Part shown: piece by piece, positions 1 through 5,359 of the stretch
How the letters are laid out: every line of letters starts with the position of its first letter
Numbering within the stretch: position 1 is the first letter of the stretch
NCBI GenBank assembly: GCA_004553095.1
Contig: SFMJ01000050.1
Span: 1 to 10,250 of the forward strand
Source: Bacteroidales bacterium
GTDB taxonomy: Bacteria > Bacteroidota > Bacteroidia > Bacteroidales > Muribaculaceae
DNA: 10,250 nt
Direction: 5' to 3'
Translations under genes and position numbers: made by a program
Notes under the pieces: generated by a model
What the model was told of the DNA's origin: nothing
What the model saw: only the letters and a program-made list of their open reading frames with translations
Databases searched by the model: none

Positions 1-71
1 CCATACCAAGCAAATGTCATAAACGTATTGGACACCACCAATAGCAAAATAGTAGTTAACCAGGCCGGCAT
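1..71 (-). CDS. DMT family protein (DUF486), N-terminal fragment cut by the window edge
   Basis: Only the first 23 codons are inside the window; the gene continues past position 1. Reading from the ATG at 71-69, the peptide starts MPAWLTTILLLVVSNTF and continues MTFAWYG. A hydrophobic first helix followed by the SNxFMTFAWYG signature is what I know from the start of DUF486 proteins, small four-helix inner-membrane proteins related to drug/metabolite transporters, with no established substrate. The same DNA also has an open plus-strand frame (1-132), but the minus reading gives a recognisable family, so I reject the plus reading. A well-formed Bacteroidetes promoter lies upstream (124-155) and a hairpin sits in the predicted leader. 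Family assignment is from memory of its N-terminus and rests on 23 residues. Confidence 0.78.
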   Translation of the reverse strand, partial: MPAWLTTILLLVVSNTFMTFAWY

Positions 72-93
72 AACAAATATCAAATTAAAAGGG

Positions 94-108
94 GCGCTCA
101 AAGAGCGC
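94..108 (-). promoter_or_regulatory. Hairpin in the leader of the DUF486 gene
   Basis: GCGCTC and GAGCGC form a perfect 6-bp GC-rich stem around a 3-nt loop. On the minus strand it lies between the predicted transcription start (about 117) and the ATG at 71, leaving about 22 nt to the start codon. It is followed on that strand by CCCTTTTAATTT, so it could act as a leader structure or weak attenuator. The stem is seen directly; any role is inferred. Confidence 0.45.
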
Positions 109-123
109 GACAAAAAAACGATG

Positions 124-155
124 CAAAAATAGCAAAAAAGGCTGAAGCAAACAAA
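124..155 (-). promoter_or_regulatory. Bacteroidetes-type promoter for the DUF486 gene
   Basis: On the minus strand, TTTG (155-152), a 20-bp spacer and TATTTTTG (131-124) match the -33 TTTG / -7 TAnnTTTG pattern of the primary sigma factor of this phylum. Transcription would start near 117, giving a leader of about 45 nt before the ATG at 71. Confidence 0.6.
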
Positions 156-183
156 AAAACCAAAGAATTGAAGTTTCGAAAGC

Positions 184-282
184 TTAGAGTTCGGCATAGT
201 TGCCACTCATGTCATAGGTCGGGAACTTGTCTATGATGTTCGATGAAAACGTTGTAATAATATTTGGAATTCTCGAATGTAA
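184..282 (-). pseudogene. Possible 3' remnant of a lost gene
   Basis: This minus-strand frame is open for 32 codons before a TAA at 186-184. Its last part reads NIIDKFPTYDMSGNYAEL, with the mixed, GC-richer codons used by neighbouring real genes (GAC, AAG, TTC, CCG, ACC, GGC, AAC, GCC, CTC). The upstream half is AT-rich, and a stop codon precedes it with no start except an internal ATG at 210-208. It may be the tail of a gene whose body was deleted, or chance. I do not recognise the family. Confidence 0.22.
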
Positions 283-290
283 TTATTATT

Positions 291-322
291 TTTGCCAAAT
301 ATAAAGTTTAACTTTAAATTTG
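291..322 (+). promoter_or_regulatory. Rightward Bacteroidetes-type promoter, overlapping a leftward one
   Basis: TTTG (291-294), a 20-bp spacer and TAAATTTG (315-322) match the consensus exactly. Transcription would begin near 329 and meet the strong hairpin at 419-451. No plus-strand gene follows, so the product would be a short RNA of about 120 nt or antisense to the alcohol dehydrogenase gene. AT-rich sequence can produce such matches by chance. Confidence 0.4.
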
Positions 323-327
323 TCCAA
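296..327 (-). promoter_or_regulatory. Leftward promoter overlapping the rightward one
   Basis: On the minus strand, TTG (327-325), a 21-bp spacer and TATATTTG (303-296) fit the consensus. Together with the rightward -7 box it forms an inverted repeat over 296-322: arms of 11 bp (CAAATATAAAG and CTTTAAATTTG) with one mismatch and a 5-bp centre. The leftward transcript would run across the orphan frame at 184-282 toward the DUF486 gene, which also has its own promoter. Confidence 0.33.
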
Positions 328-418
328 TCAATGACTAATACTTTGATAAACAGAGAAATGTCGACTTGAATCTTGAGACATTATAAAGCATAACTCAATA
401 TTTTTAACAACAAATTAT

Positions 419-451
419 AGAGCGCGCTCTAAGCCGTAGAGAGCGCGCTCT
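419..451 (-). terminator. Strong hairpin, probable terminator of the alcohol dehydrogenase gene
   Basis: Two copies of AGAGCGCGCTCT (419-430 and 440-451) flank a 9-nt loop and can pair as a 12-bp GC-rich stem. It begins 25 bp past the stop codon of the minus-strand alcohol dehydrogenase. On that strand it is followed by TATAATTTGTTGTT, a T-rich but interrupted tail. Each 12-mer is itself a perfect palindrome, so each arm could also fold alone or bind a dimeric protein. Terminator is the simplest reading. Confidence 0.55.
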
Positions 452-475
452 TGATATGTTGTGAGTCCCATCTGT

Positions 476-1639
476 TTACAGGCTGGCTATCAGGATCTCT
501 TTGATGTCTTGCTCGGTCAGCGGAGCGTAGGCTTTGTCTAACCCTTCGTTCACGGCGATGTGATGTGCCATCTCGTCGATACGACTATCGTCAATGCCCA
601 CCTCGCGCAGATGCATCGGTATGCCGATGCTCTCGAAGAAGGCGTAGGTCGCTTCTATCGCCTTATCTGCAATCTCCTCTTTCGGCAACGTCGAGTCGAT
701 GCCAAACACGTTGATACCATATTTCACGAAACGGTCGATCGTCTTCTCACTTAGTATATGCCGCATCCAGCGGGGCGTGATGATAGCCAACCCCTCTCCA
801 TGGGTGATGTCGTAATATGCCGAGAGGGCATGCTCGATGCCATGACATGGCCATCCCGATTCGCTGTTGCCCAACGATAAGATGCCGTTGCATCCGTAGG
901 TGCAGCAGAGCATCATCTCTGCCCGAGCCGTGTAATCCTCCGGATTCTCCAAGCATTTGCGGGTGTTAACCATCAGACTTTTCAGCATCGACTCGCAGAA
1001 CCCATCATTCAGCAGGGTGCTGTCGGCTACGAAATATTGCTCGATCGTATGGTTCATCGCATCCGCGCAACCGGCTGCCGTCTGCTTCTTCGATACGCTG
1101 AAGGTATACACCGGGTCGAGTATCGAACAGACAGGGTAGAGTAGTGGATCGCCATAACCTATCTTGTCGTTGGTCTCCGTGCGTGAGATCACACCAAAAT
1201 AGTCATACTCCGAACCGGTGGCTGCCAAAGTCAGGATATCCACGATCGGCAATGCCGCTTGTGCCTTTACTTTGTAGGAGATCAGATCCCAAGGGTCGCC
1301 CTCATACTTGGCGCCGGCGGCTATCGCTTTCGAGCAGTCGAGCACCGAACCGCCACCCACTGCCAAGATCACATCGATCTTTGACTCTTTGCAGATCCGC
1401 ACTCCATCCAACACAGACGGATCATACTTCGGATTCGGCTGAATATCAGAGAGCTCAAAGATCTCGAAATCTTTCAGAAGGTCTTTCACACGGTCGTAGA
1501 GACCGATGCGCTTGATGCTACCCGAGCCGTAGGTCATCAGCACTCGGCGTCCCAACGGACGCATCACCTCCGGCAACTTCACTATCGACTCGCGCCCGAA
1601 GATAAGGCGAGTCGGCGTCATATAGTCAAAACTTTGCAT
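476..1639 (-). CDS. Iron-containing alcohol dehydrogenase (butanol dehydrogenase-like)
   Basis: A 387-residue group III (Fe-ADH) dehydrogenase, full length for the family, which interconverts alcohols and aldehydes or ketones with NAD(P)H in the cytoplasm. The nucleotide-binding signature GGGSVLDCSK is at residues 95-104. The metal ligands expected for the family are visible as D193 and H197 (DAMNH), H266 (PCHGIEH) and H280 (THGEG). The TLAATGSE segment (137-144) resembles the BDH/YqhD-like branch, so a broad-specificity aldehyde reductase is likely; the natural substrate cannot be read from sequence. The start MQSFDYMTPTRLIFG is typical. It lies 54 bp downstream of the lipoprotein gene on the same strand, with a hairpin between them. 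I see no separate promoter, so read-through from upstream is plausible. A second hairpin follows its stop. Confidence 0.93.
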   Translation of the reverse strand: MQSFDYMTPTRLIFGRESIVKLPEVMRPLGRRVLMTYGSGSIKRIGLYDRVKDLLKDFEIFELSDIQPNPKYDPSVLDGVRICKESKIDVILAVGGGSVLDCSKAIAAGAKYEGDPWDLISYKVKAQAALPIVDILTLAATGSEYDYFGVISRTETNDKIGYGDPLLYPVCSILDPVYTFSVSKKQTAAGCADAMNHTIEQYFVADSTLLNDGFCESMLKSLMVNTRKCLENPEDYTARAEMMLCCTYGCNGILSLGNSESGWPCHGIEHALSAYYDITHGEGLAIITPRWMRHILSEKTIDRFVKYGINVFGIDSTLPKEEIADKAIEATYAFFESIGIPMHLREVGIDDSRIDEMAHHIAVNEGLDKAYAPLTEQDIKEILIASL

Positions 1640-1656
1640 AAAATGATATTTAGTAA

Positions 1657-1687
1657 TTTAGAGAGGTTCCTTGGAACGCTCTCTAAA
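1657..1687 (-). terminator. Hairpin between the lipoprotein and alcohol dehydrogenase genes
   Basis: TTTAGAGAG (1657-1665) pairs with CTCTCTAAA (1679-1687), extended inward by GTTCC (1666-1670) and GGAAC (1673-1677), with one bulged G at 1678 and a 2-nt loop. It starts just after the lipoprotein stop and ends 17 nt before the dehydrogenase ATG. The minus strand beyond it is AT-rich but has no clean T-run, so it may be a terminator, an attenuator or a processing structure. Confidence 0.5.
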
Positions 1688-1693
1688 ATTCGA

Positions 1694-2122
1694 CTATTCT
1701 TTCTCGATCTGGAGGATCTTGGCATCCGGCTTCAGGTAGTCGGGGCTGAAGGCCAGATTAGGCTCGATATCCGAGAGTATTGAGTTGATGAACTCGATTC
1801 CTTTGGCGTTGAGTTGGTCTTCATCGATGATGATCGACACGTTGCCCACATGAGCCCAAATCCCGGAGTCGGCATTATATTCGTAGGTGACACCCTTCGA
1901 CCCACGGAGCACTGCCACAAGGTTGGCTCCCTTCTCGATTTTGACTTCACCGGTTGTGGCTGCTTCCACCTCCTTGGATTCGTCATTACCCTGATATGCC
2001 GGTTCGGCTACGGATTCAATCACGGTAGTAGTCTCCGCCATTGCTTTGGTATTAGAACCTCCGGAGCATCCGGTCAGTAGCAACATCCCTGCTACAAAAC
2101 AAAATACTGTCTTAAATCTCAT
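1694..2122 (-). CDS. Small lipoprotein of unknown function
   Basis: A 142-residue protein with a classical lipoprotein signal: positively charged start (MRFK), hydrophobic core, and lipobox LLTGC with the acylated cysteine at residue 19. It should be anchored in the inner or outer membrane facing the periplasm. Residues 20-60 are a Ser/Thr/Glu-rich linker. Residues 61-142 form a compact region with alternating hydrophobic strands (NLVAVLRG, VSIIIDED) and a helix (IEFINSILSDI). I do not recognise this domain. It lies between the winged-helix gene (77 bp upstream) and the alcohol dehydrogenase on the same strand. The upstream gap has only a one-mismatch -7 box (TTAATTTG, 2162-2155) without a good -33 partner, so promoter placement is uncertain. 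Confidence 0.82.
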   Translation of the reverse strand: MRFKTVFCFVAGMLLLTGCSGGSNTKAMAETTTVIESVAEPAYQGNDESKEVEAATTGEVKIEKGANLVAVLRGSKGVTYEYNADSGIWAHVGNVSIIIDEDQLNAKGIEFINSILSDIEPNLAFSPDYLKPDAKILQIEKE

Positions 2123-2199
2123 ATCTTTAAAGTATTAAAATTAAAAATAAATCTCAAATTAAATATTCTATGAAAGACTTGCATACCCTTATGTTTCCA

Positions 2200-2601
2200 T
2201 TAAGGTATTGGTTTGATTACTTCCCAATATCCACCTTTGTCGGAGCCAACCCTATTGATGTAACCATCAGTTACCATCGCCTCTAAGCGCCTTTTAATAC
2301 TACTATTGTGCAAACCTAAACATTTGGCTAATTCCATACGAGAAATGGTTGGATTTCGTCGTATCAACTCTAAAATTTGTCTTTTCTGGTCGTTTATCGG
2401 GTTTTCTGGTCGCTTGGGGTCTGTTTTCTGGTCGCTTATCGGGTTTTCTGAATATGTCGAGTCTACCATCCTCTGTAGAGGAAGTGTGTCACTTATGTCC
2501 GGAACTTCGACATATTCGTTGGCTCCGGAACTCGATATGGCTATGGTCGCTGTCATTATAAGCCATGCCATCATTATTGTTCTTTTGGTATTGATCTTCA
2601 A
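2200..2601 (-). CDS. Small winged-helix DNA-binding protein, N-terminus uncertain (possible frameshift)
   Basis: Residues 72-127 form a winged helix: an ILELIRRNPTISRMELAKCLG helix-turn-helix, then IKRRLEAMVTDGYINRVG and a GGYWEV wing. This is the C-terminal domain that often ends AlbA_2/Schlafen-type ATPases in Bacteroidetes, but no such ATPase is present here. As read from the TTG at 2601, the first 25 residues look like a signal peptide (MMAWLIMTATIAI), which makes no sense in front of a DNA-binding domain. In the frame one base over, an ATG at 2611 starts a hydrophilic peptide (MKSFEDQYQKNNNDGMAY) that runs to 2489. Joining that frame to this one would give an ordinary cytoplasmic regulator of about 135 residues. 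Other options are initiation at M45 (about 2469) or a truncated remnant. A linker with repeated ENPI(S/N)DQK precedes the winged helix. Confidence 0.6.
   Translation of the reverse strand: MKINTKRTIMMAWLIMTATIAISSSGANEYVEVPDISDTLPLQRMVDSTYSENPISDQKTDPKRPENPINDQKRQILELIRRNPTISRMELAKCLGLHNSSIKRRLEAMVTDGYINRVGSDKGGYWEVIKPIP
2382..2450. repeat. Imperfect tandem repeat in the winged-helix gene linker
   Basis: A 27-bp unit at 2382-2408 recurs at 2424-2450 with one base change. A shorter partial copy (TTTTCTGGTCG) starts at 2402. The full copies are 42 bp apart, exactly 14 codons, so the reading frame is kept and the protein repeats ENPISDQK / ENPINDQK. Such a repeat can expand or contract by slippage, changing linker length. 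Confidence 0.75.
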
Positions 2602-2623
2602 AACTCTTCATCTGTTTGTGATG

Positions 2624-2655
2624 CAAATTTAGTCAACTTTCTCTCTCTTGTCAAG
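2624..2655 (-). promoter_or_regulatory. Promoter of the winged-helix gene
   Basis: On the minus strand, CTTG (2655-2652), a 20-bp spacer and TAAATTTG (2631-2624) form a near-perfect Bacteroidetes promoter. Transcription would start around 2617-2619, leaving only a few nucleotides before the ATG at 2611 and about 17 before the TTG at 2601. It rules out a coding start much further upstream for this gene. Confidence 0.6.
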
Positions 2656-2689
2656 TTTTTGGAGTCATTTTTAAGAAATTTGCTATATA

Positions 2690-2833
2690 TCAGGATATTA
2701 TATCTTGTGCAAATTCATGCGTATTGTCATATTCATGAATTTGAAGAGGGCTCAATCCAATTCCGGCTCTACTCGAAATTTCAAAGTCTTCATCAAGTAA
2801 GCAACAATAATTACAAGTATAGATTTTTTTCAT
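2690..2833 (-). CDS. Putative 47-residue CxxC microprotein
   Basis: A short frame from ATG 2833 to TGA 2690 encodes 47 residues, starting MKKIYTCNYCCLLDEDF and ending HEFAQDIIS. It has a Bacteroidetes-like start (MKK), a CNYCC cluster (C7, C10, C11) and an acidic, soluble remainder with no membrane segment. One CxxC(C) could bind a metal only as a dimer or with the histidines at 33 and 39; this is inference. It sits in the gap between the winged-helix gene (same strand, 79 bp downstream) and the divergent UDP-glucose dehydrogenase. Codons are AT-rich (TTA, ATA, AGA), like the winged-helix gene and unlike the enzymes. No consensus promoter is visible upstream on the minus strand, and I do not recognise the family, so chance cannot be excluded. 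Confidence 0.45.
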   Translation of the reverse strand: MKKIYTCNYCCLLDEDFEISSRAGIGLSPLQIHEYDNTHEFAQDIIS

Positions 2834-2873
2834 AAGCCTTAGAGCGCTTTTGTATTTCTTTTAACAAGCGCAA

Positions 2874-2905
2874 TTTCTCTCTTTCGATTATATTTATTAT
2901 CTTTG
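2874..2905 (+). promoter_or_regulatory. ugd: Promoter of the UDP-glucose dehydrogenase gene
   Basis: TTTC (2874-2877, one mismatch), a 20-bp spacer and TATCTTTG (2898-2905) fit the Bacteroidetes consensus. Transcription would begin near 2912, giving a leader of about 110 nt. This places the GTG at 2910 outside the transcript and supports the ATG at 3021 as the start. I see no riboswitch-like structure in the leader. Confidence 0.55.
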
Positions 2906-3020
2906 CGATGTGTTTGAGCCTTGGTCGGATGCAGAACGCTATGCCCTTATCTCTGTCGTTGTTATGATTTGCGCAAAATGTAGCAGACGATCAGCTCGTT
3001 ATCTTTTTATTTTGTCGTAT

Positions 3021-4337
3021 ATGGATAGTTATAATATAGCTGTTGCCGGCACCGGTTATGTCGGTCTCAGCATCGCCACTCTCTTGGCGCAACATAATCA
3101 TGTCACCGCCGTCGACGTCATCCCCGAGAAGGTCGACCTTATAAATCGTCGCTTATCTCCGATTCGCGATGAGTATATCGAGCGCTACCTTCGCGACTTC
3201 CAACTCGACCTCTCCGCCACCCTCGATGGCGCCGCCGCTTACGCCAACGCCGATTTCGTCGTCATTGCTGCCCCTACCAATTATGACCCCGCCAAAAATT
3301 ATTTCGATACCCATTGCATCGAAGATGTAATCGACCTCGTGCTAAGCGTCAACCCTAATGCCGTGATGGTGATTAAATCCACCATCCCTGTAGGCTATTG
3401 CAAGTCGCTTTATGTCAAGTATGCCGCACGCGGTGTCGAGAAGTTCAACCTTATTTTCTTCCCGGAGTTCCTCCGCGAGTCCAAAGCTCTCTACGACAAT
3501 CTATATCCCTCGCGCATCATCGCCGGATTCCCTGTCCCATCTAAAGATGCTTCCAACCCCGAGTTCGACAATGCCGTCGACCGCCTCACCGATCGTGCCC
3601 TCCTCGAAGAGAGTGCCCACACTTTCGCTGCTCTCCTTCAGCAAGGTGCCATCAAGCAAGATATCCCAACCCTTTATATGGGGCTCACTGAGGCGGAGGC
3701 TGTCAAACTTTTCGCTAATACCTACCTCGCACTTCGCGTCAGCTATTTCAACGAACTCGACACCTATGCCGAAGTCAAAGGCCTCGACCCCCGTGCCATT
3801 ATCGAGGGTATCGGCCTCGACCCAAGAATCGGATCCCACTACAATAACCCTTCATTCGGATATGGCGGTTATTGCCTCCCTAAAGATTCCAAGCAACTCC
3901 TCGCAAACTATGCCGACGTGCCTCAAAACATGATGTCAGCTATCGTCGCAAGCAATCGTACACGTAAGGATTTCATCGCCGATCAAGTCCTCAAAATGGC
4001 AGGATATTACGATTATTCTGAGCAGAATATCTATGGATCTATGCCCGAACGTGAGTGCGTCATCGGTGTCTATCGCCTCACTATGAAGTCTAATTCCGAC
4101 AATTTCCGCCATTCTTCCATCCAGGGTGTCATGAAGCGTATCAAGGCTAAGGGGGCGAAAGTGATTATTTACGAGCCTACTCTCCCTGACGGCTCTACTT
4201 TCTTCGGCTCCGAAGTCGTCAACAATCTCGACGACTTCAAACATCGAAGCCAAGCCATCCTCGCCAACCGTACTTCCGACGACCTCAACGATGTCGCCGA
4301 TAAGATCTATTCCCGCGACCTCTTCTCCCGCGACTAA
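3021..4337 (+). CDS. ugd: UDP-glucose 6-dehydrogenase
   Basis: A 438-residue cytoplasmic enzyme that oxidises UDP-glucose to UDP-glucuronate with two NAD+. The Rossmann motif is AGTGYVG (residues 9-15). Catalytic residues of the family are visible: T121 (STIPVG), E149 (FPEFLRES), K229 and N233 (EAVKLFANT), and the nucleophile C285 in GGYCLPKD. The protein follows the HasB/short-type form throughout, ending in YRLTMKSNSDNFR and a DLFSRD tail. An extra hydrophilic stretch at about 170-195 makes it somewhat longer than the roughly 390-400 residues I recall for that type. The frame is open back to a GTG at 2910, but the ATG at 3021 starts exactly where family members do, and the promoter maps downstream of 2910. 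It converges on the epimerase gene, with 14 bp between the stops. GDP-mannose dehydrogenase is the only close alternative and is less likely. Confidence 0.95.
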   Translation: MDSYNIAVAGTGYVGLSIATLLAQHNHVTAVDVIPEKVDLINRRLSPIRDEYIERYLRDFQLDLSATLDGAAAYANADFVVIAAPTNYDPAKNYFDTHCIEDVIDLVLSVNPNAVMVIKSTIPVGYCKSLYVKYAARGVEKFNLIFFPEFLRESKALYDNLYPSRIIAGFPVPSKDASNPEFDNAVDRLTDRALLEESAHTFAALLQQGAIKQDIPTLYMGLTEAEAVKLFANTYLALRVSYFNELDTYAEVKGLDPRAIIEGIGLDPRIGSHYNNPSFGYGGYCLPKDSKQLLANYADVPQNMMSAIVASNRTRKDFIADQVLKMAGYYDYSEQNIYGSMPERECVIGVYRLTMKSNSDNFRHSSIQGVMKRIKAKGAKVIIYEPTLPDGSTFFGSEVVNNLDDFKHRSQAILANRTSDDLNDVADKIYSRDLFSRD

Positions 4338-4351
4338 GAGCTCGCTTTAAG

Positions 4352-5359
4352 TTATTTGTAGTAACTCTTATACCACTCATAATAGCGGCGGATACCCTCT
4401 TCCACTCCGATCTGTGGGTGAAAGTCAAAGTCCTCCTCAAGACGCGTTGTGTCGGCGTATGTGCATACCACATCGCCTGCTTGCATATCTTCCATTTGCA
4501 TGATGGCTTTCTTCCCCGACACTCGCTCGATAGTACGGATAAAGTCCATCAGTTCCACCGGCTCGCTATGACCTATGTTATATACTCTATGTGGATCTTC
4601 ACCATCCGGTGCATGCTCTAATACTCTCACCACTCCCTCCACAATATCATCGATATAGGTGAAGTCGCGCTGCATATCCCCATGATTGAATACACGTATA
4701 GGCTTCCCCTCCATCACCGCATGTAGAAATAGATAGGGTGCCATATCGGGGCGTCCCCAGGGGCCATAGACTGTGAAGAAGCGCAACCCCGTCGCCGGTA
4801 TCCCATAGAGATGACTATAGGCGTATGCCATTAACTCATTGCTCTTCTTCGTGGCGGCATAGAGACTCACCGGCGTGTCGGTCTTATCGCTCTCGCGGTA
4901 GGGCATATCGCTACGCATGCCATAGACGCTGCTCGAACTCGCATATACCAAATGATTCACAGGGTGACGCCGGCAGTTCTCCAAGATGTTGAGAAATCCC
5001 ACTACATTGCTCTCGATATAGGCGTAGGGATTGACCAAGGAGTATCTCACCCCGGCTTGCCCTCCGAGGTTGATCACTCCATCGATCTCTTCGCGGTCGA
5101 AGAGCTTGTCGATCCCTTCACGGTCGGCCAGGTCGAGACGCATAAAACGATAGCCCGAATAGGTGTCGCTCTCCGCCACTCCCTCCGCAGTCAATGTCGC
5201 CCGGTCGATGCCTGTCGATGCAAGCCTCGCAAGTTTCAGCTCCGGGTCATAGTAGTCGTTGAGATTGTCGATGCCGATGATCTCATATCCCTTTTTCATC
5301 AATGCCTTGATTGTGGCTGAGCCGATGAATCCGGCTGCACCTGTCACCAATATCTTCAT
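4352..5359 (-). CDS. NAD-dependent nucleotide-sugar epimerase, probable UDP-glucuronate 4-epimerase
   Basis: A 335-residue short-chain dehydrogenase of the extended type. The NAD-binding motif GAAGFIG is at residues 7-13, the active-site serine/threonine region YASSSSVYG at 139-147, and the catalytic pair YAATK (Y167, K171) follows. DNLNDYYDPELKLARL (31-46), QAGVRYS and RFFTVYGPWGRPDMA are hallmarks of the CapI/WbpP/GAE branch, which makes UDP-galacturonate from UDP-glucuronate or the GlcNAc equivalents. The usual LAAQAG is LGGQAG here. The start is the ATG at 5359 (MKILVTGAAG), not the longer frame to 5734, because that upstream part overlaps the LAB_N gene in another frame. The ATG overlaps the LAB_N stop as ATGA, implying translational coupling. 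UDP-glucose dehydrogenase lies next door, supporting a uronic-acid substrate. Confidence 0.92.
   Translation of the reverse strand: MKILVTGAAGFIGSATIKALMKKGYEIIGIDNLNDYYDPELKLARLASTGIDRATLTAEGVAESDTYSGYRFMRLDLADREGIDKLFDREEIDGVINLGGQAGVRYSLVNPYAYIESNVVGFLNILENCRRHPVNHLVYASSSSVYGMRSDMPYRESDKTDTPVSLYAATKKSNELMAYAYSHLYGIPATGLRFFTVYGPWGRPDMAPYLFLHAVMEGKPIRVFNHGDMQRDFTYIDDIVEGVVRVLEHAPDGEDPHRVYNIGHSEPVELMDFIRTIERVSGKKAIMQMEDMQAGDVVCTYADTTRLEEDFDFHPQIGVEEGIRRYYEWYKSYYK

Larger units (their letters stand above)
156..418. other. AT-rich gene-poor stretch
   Basis: No convincing gene is present between the DUF486 promoter and the hairpin at 419. What can be seen is an orphan minus-strand reading frame (184-282) that ends like a protein C-terminus but has no upstream start, a symmetric pair of overlapping divergent promoters (291-327), and a 12-codon plus-strand mini-ORF (331-369, starting MTNTLINREM) just downstream of the rightward promoter. 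A short non-coding RNA from about 329 to the hairpin at 451 is possible but unproven. Confidence 0.5.

Noticed and set aside
1..132. Open plus-strand frame of 43 codons reaching the left window edge, as if the end of a gene
   Set aside because: The opposite strand gives a recognisable DUF486 N-terminus with its own promoter, and the plus-strand peptide matches nothing I know.
2382..2450. CRISPR-like repeats
   Set aside because: Only two full units with no distinct spacers; they are in-frame coding repeats.
2306..2632. Plus-strand frame of 108 codons opposite the winged-helix gene
   Set aside because: It is antisense to a clear winged-helix domain, and its middle is only the translated tandem repeat.
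2200..2833. Toxin-antitoxin or phage-defence module made of the microprotein and winged-helix gene
   Set aside because: No toxin fold, nuclease motif or ATPase is visible and the genes do not overlap, so naming a system would be a guess.
2910..3020. N-terminal extension of UDP-glucose dehydrogenase starting at GTG 2910
   Set aside because: Family members start at the residue encoded by ATG 3021, and the predicted promoter places the transcription start after 2910.
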